This document shows positions 5,139 to 5,485 of a stretch of 5,485 bases of DNA, one piece after another. A program made the translations under genes and the position numbers. The first letter of the stretch is position 1. Each line of letters opens with the position of its first letter. The notes beneath the pieces were generated by a model. That model did no database searches and was not told where the DNA came from. It worked only from the letters and a program-made list of their open reading frames with translations. This DNA is from Ruminococcaceae bacterium UBA5391 (GTDB lineage Bacteria; Bacillota; Clostridia; Oscillospirales; Acutalibacteraceae): contig DHOL01000010.1 in NCBI GenBank assembly GCA_002410755.1, forward strand, positions 2,646 through 8,130. Direction: 5' to 3'.

Positions 5139-5485
5139 TTACTTCGTGAGGCCGAAAGCCTCGTTGAGCATGTCGGTGGTCGCCTGCTGCGCGTCTCCGC
5201 CGCCGGCGCCCACCCGGAAGCCGGTCCCATCTTTCGCGGCTTTCCATTCCGGGTGCCGTTTCAGGACAGCCTTCAGCGCATCAGCTACGGAATCGTCGTC
5301 CAAATCGTCCCCGGTCTTCTCCACTTCATGGACGGCCAGCAAAACAGCATCTTCCGCAACGGCGGGATTAAGGCCGCTTTTCACTGCGGTCAGCTCGGCA
5401 CGTGCCTCCAGAAGGTCGCGCTGGGTTTTCTGAAGTTCGGTATTATCCACAGCAGGCGGCGCTGTTGCCGGAGCCGGTGCAGGAG
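5139..5485 (-). CDS. Probable capsid scaffolding protein, C-terminal part (5' end outside the window)
   Basis: The gene directly before the capsid gene is normally the scaffold that guides procapsid assembly and then leaves. The frame is open to the window edge. The first residues seen are PAPAPATAPPAV, a Pro/Ala linker, followed by a helical stretch (TELQKTQRDLLEARAELTAV). Then comes GLNPAVAEDAVLLAVHEVEK, an acidic DDLDDDSVADALKAVLKRHP, and a Gly-rich segment (FRVGAGGGD) before a final helix (TTDMLNEAFGLTK). Coiled-coil N-part, flexible linker and short C-terminal helix are the usual scaffold design. An in-frame GTG at 5450-5448 could be read as a start, but it has no Shine-Dalgarno sequence and coding text continues above it, so I regard the gene as truncated by the window. 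It ends 17 nt before the capsid ATG. A capsid-associated protein of another kind is possible. Confidence 0.72.
   Translation of the reverse strand, partial: PAPAPATAPPAVDNTELQKTQRDLLEARAELTAVKSGLNPAVAEDAVLLAVHEVEKTGDDLDDDSVADALKAVLKRHPEWKAAKDGTGFRVGAGGGDAQQATTDMLNEAFGLTK

Noticed and set aside
4997..5230. Minus-strand 77-aa frame with an ATG in the scaffold-capsid gap
   Set aside because: It mostly lies out of frame within the scaffold and capsid genes; its text is Arg/Ser/Cys-rich noise, and the ribosome site better serves the capsid ATG at 5121.
1..5485. Search for CRISPR arrays, tRNAs, insertion sequences, attachment sites, defence or toxin genes
   Set aside because: No direct-repeat array, tRNA-like clover, transposase text or cargo gene was visible on either strand; the window is almost fully packed with structural genes.

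Overview
The window is a contiguous piece of the head and tail assembly region of a tailed phage or prophage with a siphovirus-type (long non-contractile tail) layout. Every credible gene lies on the minus strand, so transcription runs from high to low coordinates. Gene order, strong AGGAGG-type ribosome binding sites, a GC content that looks to be in the mid-50s percent by eye, and the Minor_capsid_1/2/3 plus Gp15-like set all point to a Firmicutes host. It is probably a moderately GC-rich clostridium of the Oscillospiraceae/Ruminococcaceae kind; that host call is inference. No host gene, integrase, lysis gene, tRNA, CRISPR array or attachment site is visible.

In transcription order: the C-terminal part of a probable scaffolding protein (5485-5139, open at the window edge), major capsid protein (5121-4237), a small protein of unknown role (4224-4009), head-tail connector/adaptor (4005-3613), Minor_capsid_1-like protein (3616-3281), Minor_capsid_2-like protein (3280-2900), Minor_capsid_3-like protein (2899-2489), tail tube protein (2492-2034), an intergenic hairpin (2015-1992), first tail assembly chaperone (1968-1585), a Gp15-like chaperone in an overlapping frame (1682-1254), and the N-terminal 416 residues of the tape measure protein (1248-1, open at the window edge).

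The products form one assembly line. The scaffold and capsid protein build the procapsid. The connector and the three 'minor capsid' proteins close the head neck and join it to the tail. The tail tube protein polymerises on the tape measure protein, which the two chaperones keep soluble. Start and stop codons mostly touch or overlap by 4 bp, as in a translationally coupled late operon. The only gap over 20 bp is the 65 bp before the first chaperone gene, which holds the hairpin.

This is largely a standard module, and I see no undescribed system. The points most worth checking are the probable translational frameshift (+1, equivalent to -2) joining the two chaperone frames, with a GAAAAAC candidate slip site; the terminator-like hairpin between the tail tube and chaperone genes; and the scaffold frame, which continues upstream of an apparent GTG start through a Pro/Ala linker.
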